Both the position numbers and the translations under genes were made by a program. Under the pieces are notes generated by a model. It had not been told where the DNA came from and did no database searches. It was given only the letters and a program-made list of their open reading frames with translations. This document shows, piece after piece, positions 35,021 through 44,343 of a stretch of 58,956 bases of DNA. The stretch is from an uncultured Coriobacteriaceae bacterium (GTDB taxonomy: Bacteria; Actinomycetota; Coriobacteriia; Coriobacteriales; Atopobiaceae), in NCBI GenBank assembly GCA_948439405.1, contig CAOJNB010000009.1, positions 1-58,956 on the forward strand, written 5' to 3'. Position 1 is the first letter of the stretch. Every line of letters begins with the position of its first letter.

Positions 35021-36290
35021 CCCCGACCACCCTCCTCCTGATGAGCTCGGGGTCGAGCGGGCTCGCCGGGTCGCGCCTGCCCGCGCAGGTGACGAAGTGC
35101 CGCGCGCGCTTGAGGGTGACGCGCAGGCGGCGCAGGTCGTCGAAGCCGAGCGTGCCGCCGCGCCGCGCCGAGACGATCCTGCGCGCCCCCGTGACCCCGA
35201 TGCCGGGGACCCGGAGCAGCTCCTCGTAGGGGGCCTCGTTCACCTCGACGGGGAAGCGGTCGAGGTGGGCGAGCGCCCAGGCGAGCTTGGGGTCCACGTC
35301 GAGGTCGAGCCAGGGCGCCTCCGGGGTCACGAGCTCCTCGGCGCGCATCCCGTAGCGGCGGATGAGCCAGTCCGCCTGGTAGAGACGGTGCTCGCGGCGC
35401 AGCGGGGGAGGGGCGGAGGCGTCCGGGAGGGCCGGGTCGTCCATGACGGGCATGTAGGCGGAGTAGAACACGCGCTTGAGCGAGAAGCGCTCGTAGAGCG
35501 CCTGGGAGAGTGAGAGGACGCACAGGTCGTCCTCGGGCGAGGCGCCGACGATCATCTGCGTGGACTGCCCCGCCGGGGCGAAGGCGCGCCGCGCCCGGCG
35601 GCCGGGCCTCCTGCGGCGGGCGAGGGTGCCCGGGCCGGAGGAGGGGCTCACCTTCGCGCCCGGGCGCGCGGACGCTTCGAGCAGGCGGTCCTCCTCGCGG
35701 ATGGTCGCCGCGATCTGCGCCATGGGGCGCATGAGGCGGGATGCGTCCTTGTCCGGGCAGAGGGCGCGCACCGAGGCCGCGCTCGGCAGCTCCACGTTGA
35801 GGCTCAGGCGGTCCGAGAGCCGTCCCAGCTCGTCGACGAGCTCGGGCGAGGTACCGGGGATGACCTTCGCGTGCACGTAGCCGTTGAAGCGCAGCCCTTC
35901 GCGCAGCTCCCGCAGGCAGGCGACCATGCGTTCGGTCGTCTCGTCCGGGGTGCCGAGCACGCCCGAGGAGAGGAACAGCCCCTCGACGAGGTTGCGGCGG
36001 TACAGGTCCACCGTGAGCTCGGCGAGCTCGCGCGGGCGGAACGTCGCGCGGGGGCAGGAGTTGGAGCGCCGGTTCACGCAGTAGGCGCAGTCGAAGGAGC
36101 AGGCGTTGCTCATGAGGACCTTGAGCAGGGTGACGCAGCGCCCGTCCGCCGTGAAGGAGTGGCAGCACCCCGCGTCGCTCGCGATGCCGACCCGCCCGGG
36201 CGCGGGCCCGCGCCGCACGCCCGAGGACGTGCAGGCGGCGTCGTACTTGGCCGCGTCGGCCAGGATCCCGAGCTTGGTGAGCGTGTCCAC
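34956..36290 (-). CDS. Putative DNA modification/repair radical SAM protein (TIGR03916 type)
   Basis: 444 aa. The N-terminus, DTLTKLGILADAAKYDAAC, is typical of the family. The 4Fe-4S cluster motif is CSFDCAYC (CxxxCxxC). A helix-hairpin-helix-like DNA-binding segment, YEELLRVPGIGVTGARRIV, lies near residue 365, and the protein ends in EGQLTLF. Around residues 218-239 an Arg/Gly/Ser-rich insertion (PSSGPGTLARRRRPGRRARR) is unusual. The GTG start at 36290 has GGGGAGGGG upstream; an in-frame ATG at 36326 would add 12 residues but sits on the predicted transcription start. Cofactor chemistry is known for the superfamily; the DNA substrate is not. Confidence 0.88.
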   Translation of the reverse strand: MDTLTKLGILADAAKYDAACTSSGVRRGPAPGRVGIASDAGCCHSFTADGRCVTLLKVLMSNACSFDCAYCVNRRSNSCPRATFRPRELAELTVDLYRRNLVEGLFLSSGVLGTPDETTERMVACLRELREGLRFNGYVHAKVIPGTSPELVDELGRLSDRLSLNVELPSAASVRALCPDKDASRLMRPMAQIAATIREEDRLLEASARPGAKVSPSSGPGTLARRRRPGRRARRAFAPAGQSTQMIVGASPEDDLCVLSLSQALYERFSLKRVFYSAYMPVMDDPALPDASAPPPLRREHRLYQADWLIRRYGMRAEELVTPEAPWLDLDVDPKLAWALAHLDRFPVEVNEAPYEELLRVPGIGVTGARRIVSARRGGTLGFDDLRRLRVTLKRARHFVTCAGRRDPASPLDPELIRRRVVGDAASSPYNRTRRACEGQLTLF

Positions 36291-36310
36291 GGCCCCTCCC
36301 CGCGTCAGGG

Positions 36311-36367
36311 GAACACGTGTTCCCATGCCCGGAGTATAGGGCCCGGCCCGGACGGGAACAAGCGTTC
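36311..36367 (-). promoter_or_regulatory. SOS-type promoter with two LexA boxes
   Basis: Two palindromes of the form GAAC-N4-GTTC: GAACACGTGTTC at 36311-36322 (within a 16-bp perfect palindrome, 36309-36324) and GAACAAGCGTTC at 36356-36367. On the minus strand -35 TTGTTC (36356-36361, inside one box), a 17-base spacer and -10 TATACT (36333-36338) predict a start near 36326. The second box falls just downstream of that start. LexA of Gram-positives is known to bind this pattern, so repression until DNA damage is the obvious reading. Confidence 0.78.
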
Positions 36368-36386
36368 GACCGCCCGGGGGAGGGAG

Positions 36387-37133
36387 CTAGAGGAGGACCC
36401 CCAGCGCGACGACGGCGCAGCAGGCGGCCAGCGCCGCCCAGTCGCGGGCGACGAGCGGGTAGCGCTTGTAGCTGCTCTCGCGTCCGCGCAGGTAGAAGCC
36501 GCGCTGCTCGGCGGCGAGCGCGCAGTCGTCGGTGCGCCCGACCGAGCTCACGAGCAGCGGCACGCACAGGGGCAGCATCAGGCGGAGCCGACGGAAGGGG
36601 TTGCGCGTGTCGTAGCGCACGCCGCGGGCCGTCTGCGCCTCGATGATGGCGCCCATCTCCTGCGAGAACACCGGCACGAAGCGCAGCGCCGTCGTGAAGG
36701 TGAAGGCGTAGCGGTAGGGGACGTGCAGTACGTCGACGCAGGCGTTGGCGAGGTCGCCGAGCTTCGTGACCATCAGCATGAGCACGAGCGGCAGCGCGAC
36801 GCCGAGCAGGCGCAGGCACACCTTCGAGCCCGTGACGAGCCCCTCGGAGGTGACGAACCACCACACGGGCTCGCCGGAGCGCACGAAGGCGAGCTGGAGG
36901 ACGAGCATCACGCAGGCGAGCGGCACGAGGACGCGCAGCAGCCGGGCGAGCCTGCCGGCGACGCCGGCGTAGGCCGCCAGCGCGAAGGTGAGCGCGAGCA
37001 GGCCCGCGAGCATCGCGTAGGTGCCGGCCAGGAAGGTGGCGGCGACGAGCGCCACGGCGATCGCGAGCTTGGTGACCGGGTTGAGGCGGTGGAGCACCGT
37101 GTCGCCCGGGACGTAGTCGATGACGTCAACCAT
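36387..37133 (-). CDS. ecfT: ECF transporter transmembrane subunit EcfT
   Basis: A 248-aa membrane protein that couples ATPases to the substrate-binding S component. Four to six hydrophobic segments; the two coupling-helix motifs are seen as EAQTARG and AAEQRGF. The N-terminal segment DYVPGDTVLHRLNPVTKLA is typical. It overlaps the end of the fused S-A-A' gene by 8 bases, so stoichiometric expression is likely. The stop is about 20 bases before the upstream LexA box of the next operon, with no hairpin between. Confidence 0.9.
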   Translation of the reverse strand: MVDVIDYVPGDTVLHRLNPVTKLAIAVALVAATFLAGTYAMLAGLLALTFALAAYAGVAGRLARLLRVLVPLACVMLVLQLAFVRSGEPVWWFVTSEGLVTGSKVCLRLLGVALPLVLMLMVTKLGDLANACVDVLHVPYRYAFTFTTALRFVPVFSQEMGAIIEAQTARGVRYDTRNPFRRLRLMLPLCVPLLVSSVGRTDDCALAAEQRGFYLRGRESSYKRYPLVARDWAALAACCAVVALGVLL

Positions 37134-39537
37134 TGCGGACCATCCCCTCGACGGCTCGGACGACCTCGGAGACCTGGCCCAGGCCGGCGAAGGCGGGCGA
37201 GACCTCCCGCGCCAGCGCGGCGGACAGGGCGACGACCTGGGGCGGCTCGACGCCGGCGTGCCGCATCAGGGCCTCGTCGGAGAACACCTCGGCGAGGGGC
37301 CCGCGCCCGCAGGCCCTCCCGTCCGCCATCACGAGGAGGCGCCCCGCGAAGTCCGAGACGACCTCCATGTCGTGGCACACCATCACGACCGCGCAGCCGC
37401 GGCGCGCCATGTCGGCCACCGCCCCCATCACGGTCATGCACTCGCGGTAATCGAGGCCGCTCGTCGGCTCGTCGAGCAGGACGACCTCGGGCTCCATGAC
37501 GGCCACGCTCGCGAGCGCCACCATCTGGCGCTGCCCGCGCGACAGCGAGAAGGGGGAGCGCCCGGCGGGCAGCCCGAAGCGGGCGCAGACCTCGGCGGCG
37601 CGCCCGCGTGCCTCGGCGGGGTCCGCGCCGGCGAGCTCGGGGCCGAAGGCGACCTCCTCGAGGACGGTGTCGCGGCAGATCTGGCGGTCCGGGTTCTGGA
37701 AGAGGGTCGCGACGTGGGAGGCCAGCGAGCTCACGGGGACCTCGCGGGTGTCGAGCCCGGCGACGCGCACGACGCCCGCGTCGGGCGCGAGCAGGCCGCA
37801 CAGCAGCTTGGTGAGCGTCGTCTTGCCGGCGCCGTTGGCGCCCACCACGCCGAGCACCTCGCCGGAGCGCACCTCGAGGCTGAGGTCGCGCACGCCGGCG
37901 CCCGTGCCGGGGTAGGCGAAGGAGACGCCCTCGAAGCTCACGACGGGGCCGCCCGCGGGCTCGGCGCCGGGCGCCGCGGGGGAGGGCGCTCCCGCCGCGG
38001 GGGAGGGCGCTCCCGTCGCGGGCCCGGGACCCGCGCCGCGGGCGGCGTCGCCCACGATGCCGCGCACGAGGGAGACGGCCTCGCCGACGGTGAGGCAGGG
38101 CTCGCCCGGAGCGGCGAGGCCCGCGGCCGCGAGGCTGTTGGAGACGCGCGCGACGCGCGGGCTGTCGACGCCGAGGGCGCGCAGCTCCTCGCCGTGGGAG
38201 AAGACCTCGCGCGGCGTCCCGTCGAAGGCGAGGCGTCCCTCGGACATCACGCAGACGCGGTCGCAGTGCGCGGCCAGCAGCGCCACCTTCTGCTCGACCA
38301 CCACGACCGTGACGCCCTCCGCGTTGAGGCGGGCGAGCGTCTCGAACACGGCGGTCGAGGAGGCCGGGTCGAGCGCCGCCGTGGGCTCGTCGAGCACGAG
38401 CATGCGCGGGCGCAGCGCGAGCATGGCGGCGATGGCCACCTTCTGCTTCTGCCCGCCCGACAGCGTCGCGATCTCCCGGTCGCGCAGGTCGGAGATCCCG
38501 CAGGCGGCCAGCGCGGCCTCCAGGCGGCCCTCCACCTCGTCGCGGGGCACGCCGAAGTTCTCGAGGCCGAACAGCAGCTCGTCCTCCACGACGGAGGCGA
38601 CCATCTGGGCGTCGACGTCCTGGGCGACCGAGCCCACCGTGCGGGCGACGTCGGTGAGGCTCATCTCCCGGGTGTCGCGCCCCGCGATCGCGACCGAGCC
38701 GACCAGCGCGCCGCCGAAGTGGTGCGGCACGGCGCCCGAGAGCACGGCGCACAGCGTCGTCTTGCCCGCGCCGGAGGGGCCGACGACGCCGAGGAAGGAG
38801 CCCTCGCGGACGTCGAGCGAGACGTGGTCGAGGGCCGGGGGCTCTCCGGGCGCGTAGGAGAAGGAGACGTCGTCGAGCGAGGCCACGACGCCCTCCGGCA
38901 CCTCGCGGCGCGGCGCCCGCGCGCCGGCGGCCTCCGGGGAGGGGTCGCCGACGGGGCCCGCGACCCTGCCGAGGCGGCGCGCGAGCACGCGGGTGACCGG
39001 CGCGTGGAGGGCCTGGACGATGGTGGCGTTGAAGACGCCGGCGACGAGCACCACAGGCAGCATCGCCGCGGCGAGCTCGGCGGCGGCCCCCACCATCGCG
39101 ATCTTGACGAGCATGAAGACGACGCCGGAGACGACGGTGGTCACGAAGGTGCCCGCGAACGGGACGACGCGGCGGGCGCGCCCGCGCATCCCGAGGCGGA
39201 CGATGAGCGCCATGACCGGCGCGGCGACGCCCTCGGCCACGAAGTCGATCAGCGGGGAGGTCGTGGTGACCTGGATGACCGCGGCCGAGATGAGGCCGAT
39301 CGCGAGCGCCTGGCGGGGCCCGGGGCGCACCATGAGGATGGTGAGGCAGAACGCCGAGATGATGAACTCGGGGCTGATGAGGCCGCCGGAAATGCCCGAG
39401 ATGGCCCTGCCGACGGTGAAGTTGAGGATGAAGGCCGCCGCGAGCAGGACGGCGAGCAGGACGAGGCTCTGGACGTCGAGCTCGTCGCGGCGGCGCGGCC
39501 CTGCGGGCTCGGCGGTTCGTGCGGTTCCCCGGGGCAT
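37126..39537 (-). CDS. Fused ECF transporter: S-component-like membrane domain plus two EcfA ATPase domains
   Basis: 803 aa. Residues about 20-190 hold five to six membrane segments with short loops (SLVLLAVLLAAAFILNF, then ISPEFIISAFCLTILMV), which fits a substrate-binding S component. ATPase domain 1 (about 220-460) has GPSGAGKTT, LSGGQKQKVAIA and LVLDEPTAALD. A Pro/Ala/Gly linker leads to domain 2 (about 535-790) with GANGAGKTT, the variant signature LSRGQRQMVALA and VLLDEPTSGLD. With EcfT this is a complete importer in two polypeptides; substrate unknown. ATG 39537, preceded by GGGAG, is chosen over upstream codons that fall inside rnpB. Confidence 0.87.
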   Translation of the reverse strand: MPRGTARTAEPAGPRRRDELDVQSLVLLAVLLAAAFILNFTVGRAISGISGGLISPEFIISAFCLTILMVRPGPRQALAIGLISAAVIQVTTTSPLIDFVAEGVAAPVMALIVRLGMRGRARRVVPFAGTFVTTVVSGVVFMLVKIAMVGAAAELAAAMLPVVLVAGVFNATIVQALHAPVTRVLARRLGRVAGPVGDPSPEAAGARAPRREVPEGVVASLDDVSFSYAPGEPPALDHVSLDVREGSFLGVVGPSGAGKTTLCAVLSGAVPHHFGGALVGSVAIAGRDTREMSLTDVARTVGSVAQDVDAQMVASVVEDELLFGLENFGVPRDEVEGRLEAALAACGISDLRDREIATLSGGQKQKVAIAAMLALRPRMLVLDEPTAALDPASSTAVFETLARLNAEGVTVVVVEQKVALLAAHCDRVCVMSEGRLAFDGTPREVFSHGEELRALGVDSPRVARVSNSLAAAGLAAPGEPCLTVGEAVSLVRGIVGDAARGAGPGPATGAPSPAAGAPSPAAPGAEPAGGPVVSFEGVSFAYPGTGAGVRDLSLEVRSGEVLGVVGANGAGKTTLTKLLCGLLAPDAGVVRVAGLDTREVPVSSLASHVATLFQNPDRQICRDTVLEEVAFGPELAGADPAEARGRAAEVCARFGLPAGRSPFSLSRGQRQMVALASVAVMEPEVVLLDEPTSGLDYRECMTVMGAVADMARRGCAVVMVCHDMEVVSDFAGRLLVMADGRACGRGPLAEVFSDEALMRHAGVEPPQVVALSAALAREVSPAFAGLGQVSEVVRAVEGMVRNG

Positions 39538-39570
39538 CGCGCTCCCTTCGTCCGGGGGAGGGAGGAAGGT

Positions 39571-39928
39571 GCGAAGTGGGCCTGTAAGCCGGGTTCTGTC
39601 GTGGACGACCATTTGTCTAGGACCTGCGTCGCCGCAGGCCTCGAGCACGCAACCCGAGCGCGGTGCGGGCAACACCATGGCGCTCCTACTTGCGCTTGCT
39701 CCGGAAGGGGCTTGCCAAGCCACCCCGTCGCCGGGGTGCTGGTGGTCTCTTACACCACCGTTTCAGCTTTTCTCTCACCCGCCGAGGCGGGCAGCGGGAG
39801 TCTTCTTTTCTGCGGCGCTTTCCGTCGGGTCACCCCGCCCGGCCGTTAGCCGGCTTCCTGCCCTATGGAGCCCGGACTTTCCTCATGGGCGGCCGGAGCC
39901 GTCCATGCGGCCGTCCGGCCCACTTCGC
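39571..39928 (-). ncRNA. rnpB: RNase P RNA, bacterial type A
   Basis: Catalytic RNA that removes 5' leaders from pre-tRNAs. The 5' end GCGAAGTGGGCC pairs with the 3' end GGCCCACTTCGC (helix P1). Conserved core blocks on the minus strand: GAGGAAAGTCCGGGCTCC near the 5' end, then GGTGACCCGACGGAAAG, GAGAGAAAAGCTGAAACGG with GGTGTAAGAGACCACC, and near the 3' end GACAAATGG and GACAGAACCCGGCTTACAGG. Ends are set by the P1 pairing and may be off by a few bases. The fused ECF gene begins 33 bases downstream on the same strand with no clear terminator between. Confidence 0.95.
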
Positions 39929-39935
39929 GTAGGGG

Positions 39936-39944
39936 ATTGTAGCA
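39936..39944 (-). promoter_or_regulatory. Extended -10 promoter of rnpB
   Basis: Minus strand TGCTACAAT (TGn plus TACAAT) sits 7 bases before the predicted 5' end of rnpB at 39928, the right distance for transcription start. No -35 consensus is visible. Confidence 0.6.
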
Positions 39945-40021
39945 CGCGACAGGCGCGCGCCCCGCGCGGCGGCGCGGGTAGTACCATCGTGTGACGTTCG
40001 GACGACGTGCGGGAGGTGCAG

Positions 40022-41818
<1,797 letters not shown>

Positions 41819-41827
41819 GGGGGCGCG

Positions 41828-42472
41828 ATGGCGCAGCCCGCCGCCTACGACACGCTCCGCGAGGGGGTCCGCGTCACCTTCGAGCTGGAGGACCGCCGCA
41901 GCCGCTTCGTCGCCACGCTGGCGCGCGCGGGCTCCGAGCGCGCGGCCCGCGAGCTCGTGGAGGAGGTGCGCGCGGCGAACCGCGACGCGCGCCACAACGT
42001 GTTCGCCTACTCCCTCGCGGACGGCCGCGAGCGCGCGACCGACGACGGCGAGCCCCACGGCACGGCGGGGATGCCCGTGCTCGAGGAGCTGCGCGCGGCC
42101 GGCCTCGCGGACGCCTGCTGCGTGGTGACGCGCTACTTCGGCGGCGTGCTGCTGGGTACGGGCGGGCTCCAGCGCGCCTACTCTGGCGCGGCCAAGGGGG
42201 CCTGCGCGCTCGCCCGCGAGCGCGGCGACGTCTGCCGGATGACGCTCGTGCGCCGCGTGGCCGTGCAGCTGCCCTACGCGCTCTACGACCGCGTGCGCCG
42301 CATGTGCGAGGACGCCGGCGGGCGCGTCGCCGACTCGCTGTTCCAGGAGGACGTGCAGCTCACCTGCGTGTTCGCCGCCGGCGAGGAGGAGCGCTTCGTC
42401 GCGGCGGTGACGGAACTCGCGGCGGGCGAGCAGCTCTGCAGCGTGGGCGAGCCCGTCTTCGCGGAGCTGTAG
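41828..42472 (+). CDS. YigZ/IMPACT family protein
   Basis: A 214-aa protein. The N-terminal UPF0029 (IMPACT) domain carries RSRFVATLARAGSERAAREL, NVFAYSL, DDGEPHGTAGMPVLEEL and VVTRYFGGVLLGTGGLQRAY, the strongest family signature. The C-terminal ferredoxin-like UPF0029-C domain begins around residue 135. Its function is unknown; eukaryotic IMPACT regulates Gcn2. It starts 9 bases after the ABC transporter and probably shares its transcript. Confidence 0.9.
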   Translation: MAQPAAYDTLREGVRVTFELEDRRSRFVATLARAGSERAARELVEEVRAANRDARHNVFAYSLADGRERATDDGEPHGTAGMPVLEELRAAGLADACCVVTRYFGGVLLGTGGLQRAYSGAAKGACALARERGDVCRMTLVRRVAVQLPYALYDRVRRMCEDAGGRVADSLFQEDVQLTCVFAAGEEERFVAAVTELAAGEQLCSVGEPVFAEL

Positions 42473-42502
42473 GCGACGCCGCCGGCCGGACAGGTCGCCG
42501 CT

Positions 42503-42557
42503 CCTGCAACACTCGCCCGAATGTGGCGCCGCGCCGCTTGGACCGGAGTGTTGCAGG
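42503..42557. repeat. 55-bp palindromic interspersed repeat, copy 1
   Basis: CCTGCAACACTC ... GAGTGTTGCAGG: perfect 12-bp inverted arms around a 31-base, GC-rich centre. Same length and same arms as the copy at 42671-42725, with a shared GCCGCGCCGCT-type core. Between the two lie 113 bases with no recognisable feature. Non-coding, between convergent genes. Confidence 0.85.
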
Positions 42558-42670
42558 TGCTCAGGGCTCCCTCGCGGCCGATCGGACCGCGCTCGCGGCG
42601 GACCCTCTCGGAAACGCCCAGGTCGCGGGTTTCCCCTTCCGCGCATCCCCCCAGCGTCGCGACCGGCGGA

Positions 42671-42725
42671 CCTGCAACATTCGTCCGCGAGAGCCACCGC
42701 GCCGCTCCGAACGGAGTGTTGCAGG
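42671..42725. repeat. 55-bp palindromic interspersed repeat, copy 2
   Basis: CCTGCAACATTC ... GAGTGTTGCAGG: the same arms as copy 1, with one T/C change giving a G-U pair. The outer GA/TC extends the pairing to 14 bp. Both copies are exactly 55 bp and lie in the same direction; the centres differ more than the arms, as in a family kept up by arm pairing or by a transposase that recognises ends. Confidence 0.85.
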
Positions 42726-42762
42726 TCGCCTCGCGCCGCCGCGCGGCGCCCCGCGAACGGAG

Positions 42763-42793
42763 GCGGCCCCCGGGCCGGGGGCCCGGGGGCCGC
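42763..42793. terminator. Bidirectional GC-only terminator hairpin
   Basis: A perfect 14-bp stem (GCGGCCCCCGGGCC / GGCCCGGGGGCCGC) around a GGG loop, between the convergent yigZ-like and pepC-like genes. It is very stable but has no T-run. Confidence 0.55.
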
Positions 42794-42823
42794 GGGAGCG
42801 CGGGCGTGCGGGGCGCGCGGGTG

Positions 42824-44176
42824 CTAGCGGGCGAGCGCGCCCATCGGGTCCCAGGGGGCGAGCGCGACGGGCTCGCACTCGTCGAAGGCGCGCTGCTGCT
42901 CCTCGGTGAGGTAGCGCCTGTCGACGACCACCTGGTAGACGTACTCGTCGAACCAGGCGTCCGTCATCACGTCGAAGCCCTTGCGGCCGTGCGAGTCGCC
43001 CCAGGAGTTCTCCACCTTCCACATGGTGGGACGCCCCTCGGCGTCCAGGTTGGCGCCCTCGAGCACCATCGCGTGCGTCATCACGCTCTCGCCGTAGTCC
43101 AGGCGCTCGGCGCGGCCCATCGCGCCCTCCACCGGGAAGCCGAAGAGGGAGTCCACGTCGAGGGCGGCGGTGTCCATGATGCCGTCGTCGTGCAGGAAGC
43201 TCTGGTCGACGTCGCAGCCGAACCACACGGGGACGCCGTCGGAGAGCTGGGCGAGGGCGGCGCGCTTGAGCTCGTCGATCGGGAGGTTGAGGTAGCGCAC
43301 GCCACCGGCCTCGGCCACGTTGCCGAGGCGCTCGACGGTGTAGGTGCGCCCGAAGGGCTTGTCGTCGGTCGGGGCGCTGATCAGCGAGACCCAGCTGTCG
43401 AAGTCCACGCCGACGACCTCGGCGAGGAACTCCCTCGGGGTGAAGGTGCCCTGGACGACGAGCTCGTCGTCCTTGTCGCGCAGGCGCACGTCGAAGCGCT
43501 CGGGCGGCTCGCCGAGGCACACGCGCAGCATGCGGTCGACCTCGCCGAGCATCTCGCGCTTCATCTCGCGCAGCTCGTCGACGCCGGCGCCCGCCGCGGC
43601 CGTCTCGCGCAGCCTGCGCGCGCAGCCGCGCAGGTGGCGGGTGAGGTAGCGGTCGAGGTCGGAGGTGTTGGAGGAGCAGGCCGTCTCCGGCATGGCCTCC
43701 TTGGGCACCGCGCCGTACTTGTCGAGCAGCGCGCGGAACATGTCCCACTGGCCGCCGTCGGCGACGGGGTCGGCGAGCAGGAAGGAGACGAGGCGGCCCG
43801 AGAGCTCCTCGTCGCGGGTGTCGATGACGTTCTCCAGGAACCAGTTGCTCTTCTCGAGCTTGTCGAAGAACAGGGGGTAGGCCTGGGAGAGCTCGAGGCT
43901 CTTGAGGTTGTGGCGGACGATGGCCTGCTGGCGCAGGACGTTGAGGCTCGCGAACATCCAGCAGCGGCCGGTGCGCTTCTGGTCGCAGCGCTCGCCCTGG
44001 CGGACCTCGACGTCGAAGGTCATCGCGGAGCGCGCCGCGGCCTCCGGCACGCGCGCGACGGCGCGCAGGCCCTTGGAGGTGACGGCGTTGCGGGCGACGA
44101 CGTTCGCCCGGTCGCCGGCGAAGGCCTCGTGGTCCCGCTCGAGGTCCTCGTAGGTTATGGCTGCCCGCTCGTCCAT
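42824..44176 (-). CDS. Aminopeptidase C-like cysteine peptidase (C1B, bleomycin hydrolase family)
   Basis: A 450-aa cytosolic peptidase of usual PepC length. The nucleophile is in QKRTGRCWMFASLN (consensus GRCWxFA), His in THAMVLEG and Asn in WKVENSWGDSHG. SNWFLENV and GQWDMFRALLDKYGAVP are further family blocks. PepC/BLMH are hexameric and trim peptides from the N-terminus. GAGGAGG precedes the ATG at 44176. Transcribed away from the CCA gene; a minus-strand extended -10 is at 44229-44237. Confidence 0.93.
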   Translation of the reverse strand: MDERAAITYEDLERDHEAFAGDRANVVARNAVTSKGLRAVARVPEAAARSAMTFDVEVRQGERCDQKRTGRCWMFASLNVLRQQAIVRHNLKSLELSQAYPLFFDKLEKSNWFLENVIDTRDEELSGRLVSFLLADPVADGGQWDMFRALLDKYGAVPKEAMPETACSSNTSDLDRYLTRHLRGCARRLRETAAAGAGVDELREMKREMLGEVDRMLRVCLGEPPERFDVRLRDKDDELVVQGTFTPREFLAEVVGVDFDSWVSLISAPTDDKPFGRTYTVERLGNVAEAGGVRYLNLPIDELKRAALAQLSDGVPVWFGCDVDQSFLHDDGIMDTAALDVDSLFGFPVEGAMGRAERLDYGESVMTHAMVLEGANLDAEGRPTMWKVENSWGDSHGRKGFDVMTDAWFDEYVYQVVVDRRYLTEEQQRAFDECEPVALAPWDPMGALAR

Positions 44177-44228
44177 GCGTCCTCCTCGCGTCGTGCGGCC
44201 GCCCGGCCGCGCCTCGGTTCCGTGCCCT

Positions 44229-44237
44229 AGCGTAGCA
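44229..44237 (-). promoter_or_regulatory. Extended -10 promoter of the C1B peptidase gene
   Basis: Minus strand TGCTACGCT (TGn plus TACGCT) about 53 bases before the ATG. It shares TGCTAC with the rnpB promoter element. Confidence 0.4.
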
Positions 44238-44282
44238 CGCGCCCTGGGAGCCCCCGCCTCCCGGGGCTGCCGGCGGCTTCGC

Positions 44283-44288
44283 TATACT
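44283..44288 (+). promoter_or_regulatory. -10 element of the CCA nucleotidyltransferase gene
   Basis: TATACT in a GC-rich divergent intergenic region, 55 bases before the GTG start. No -35 match. Confidence 0.45.
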
Positions 44289-44343
44289 CGCGGCAGACGG
44301 CGCGGCTCCCGCCCGCCGCGGTCCACGAGGGGAGGGGCGTCCC

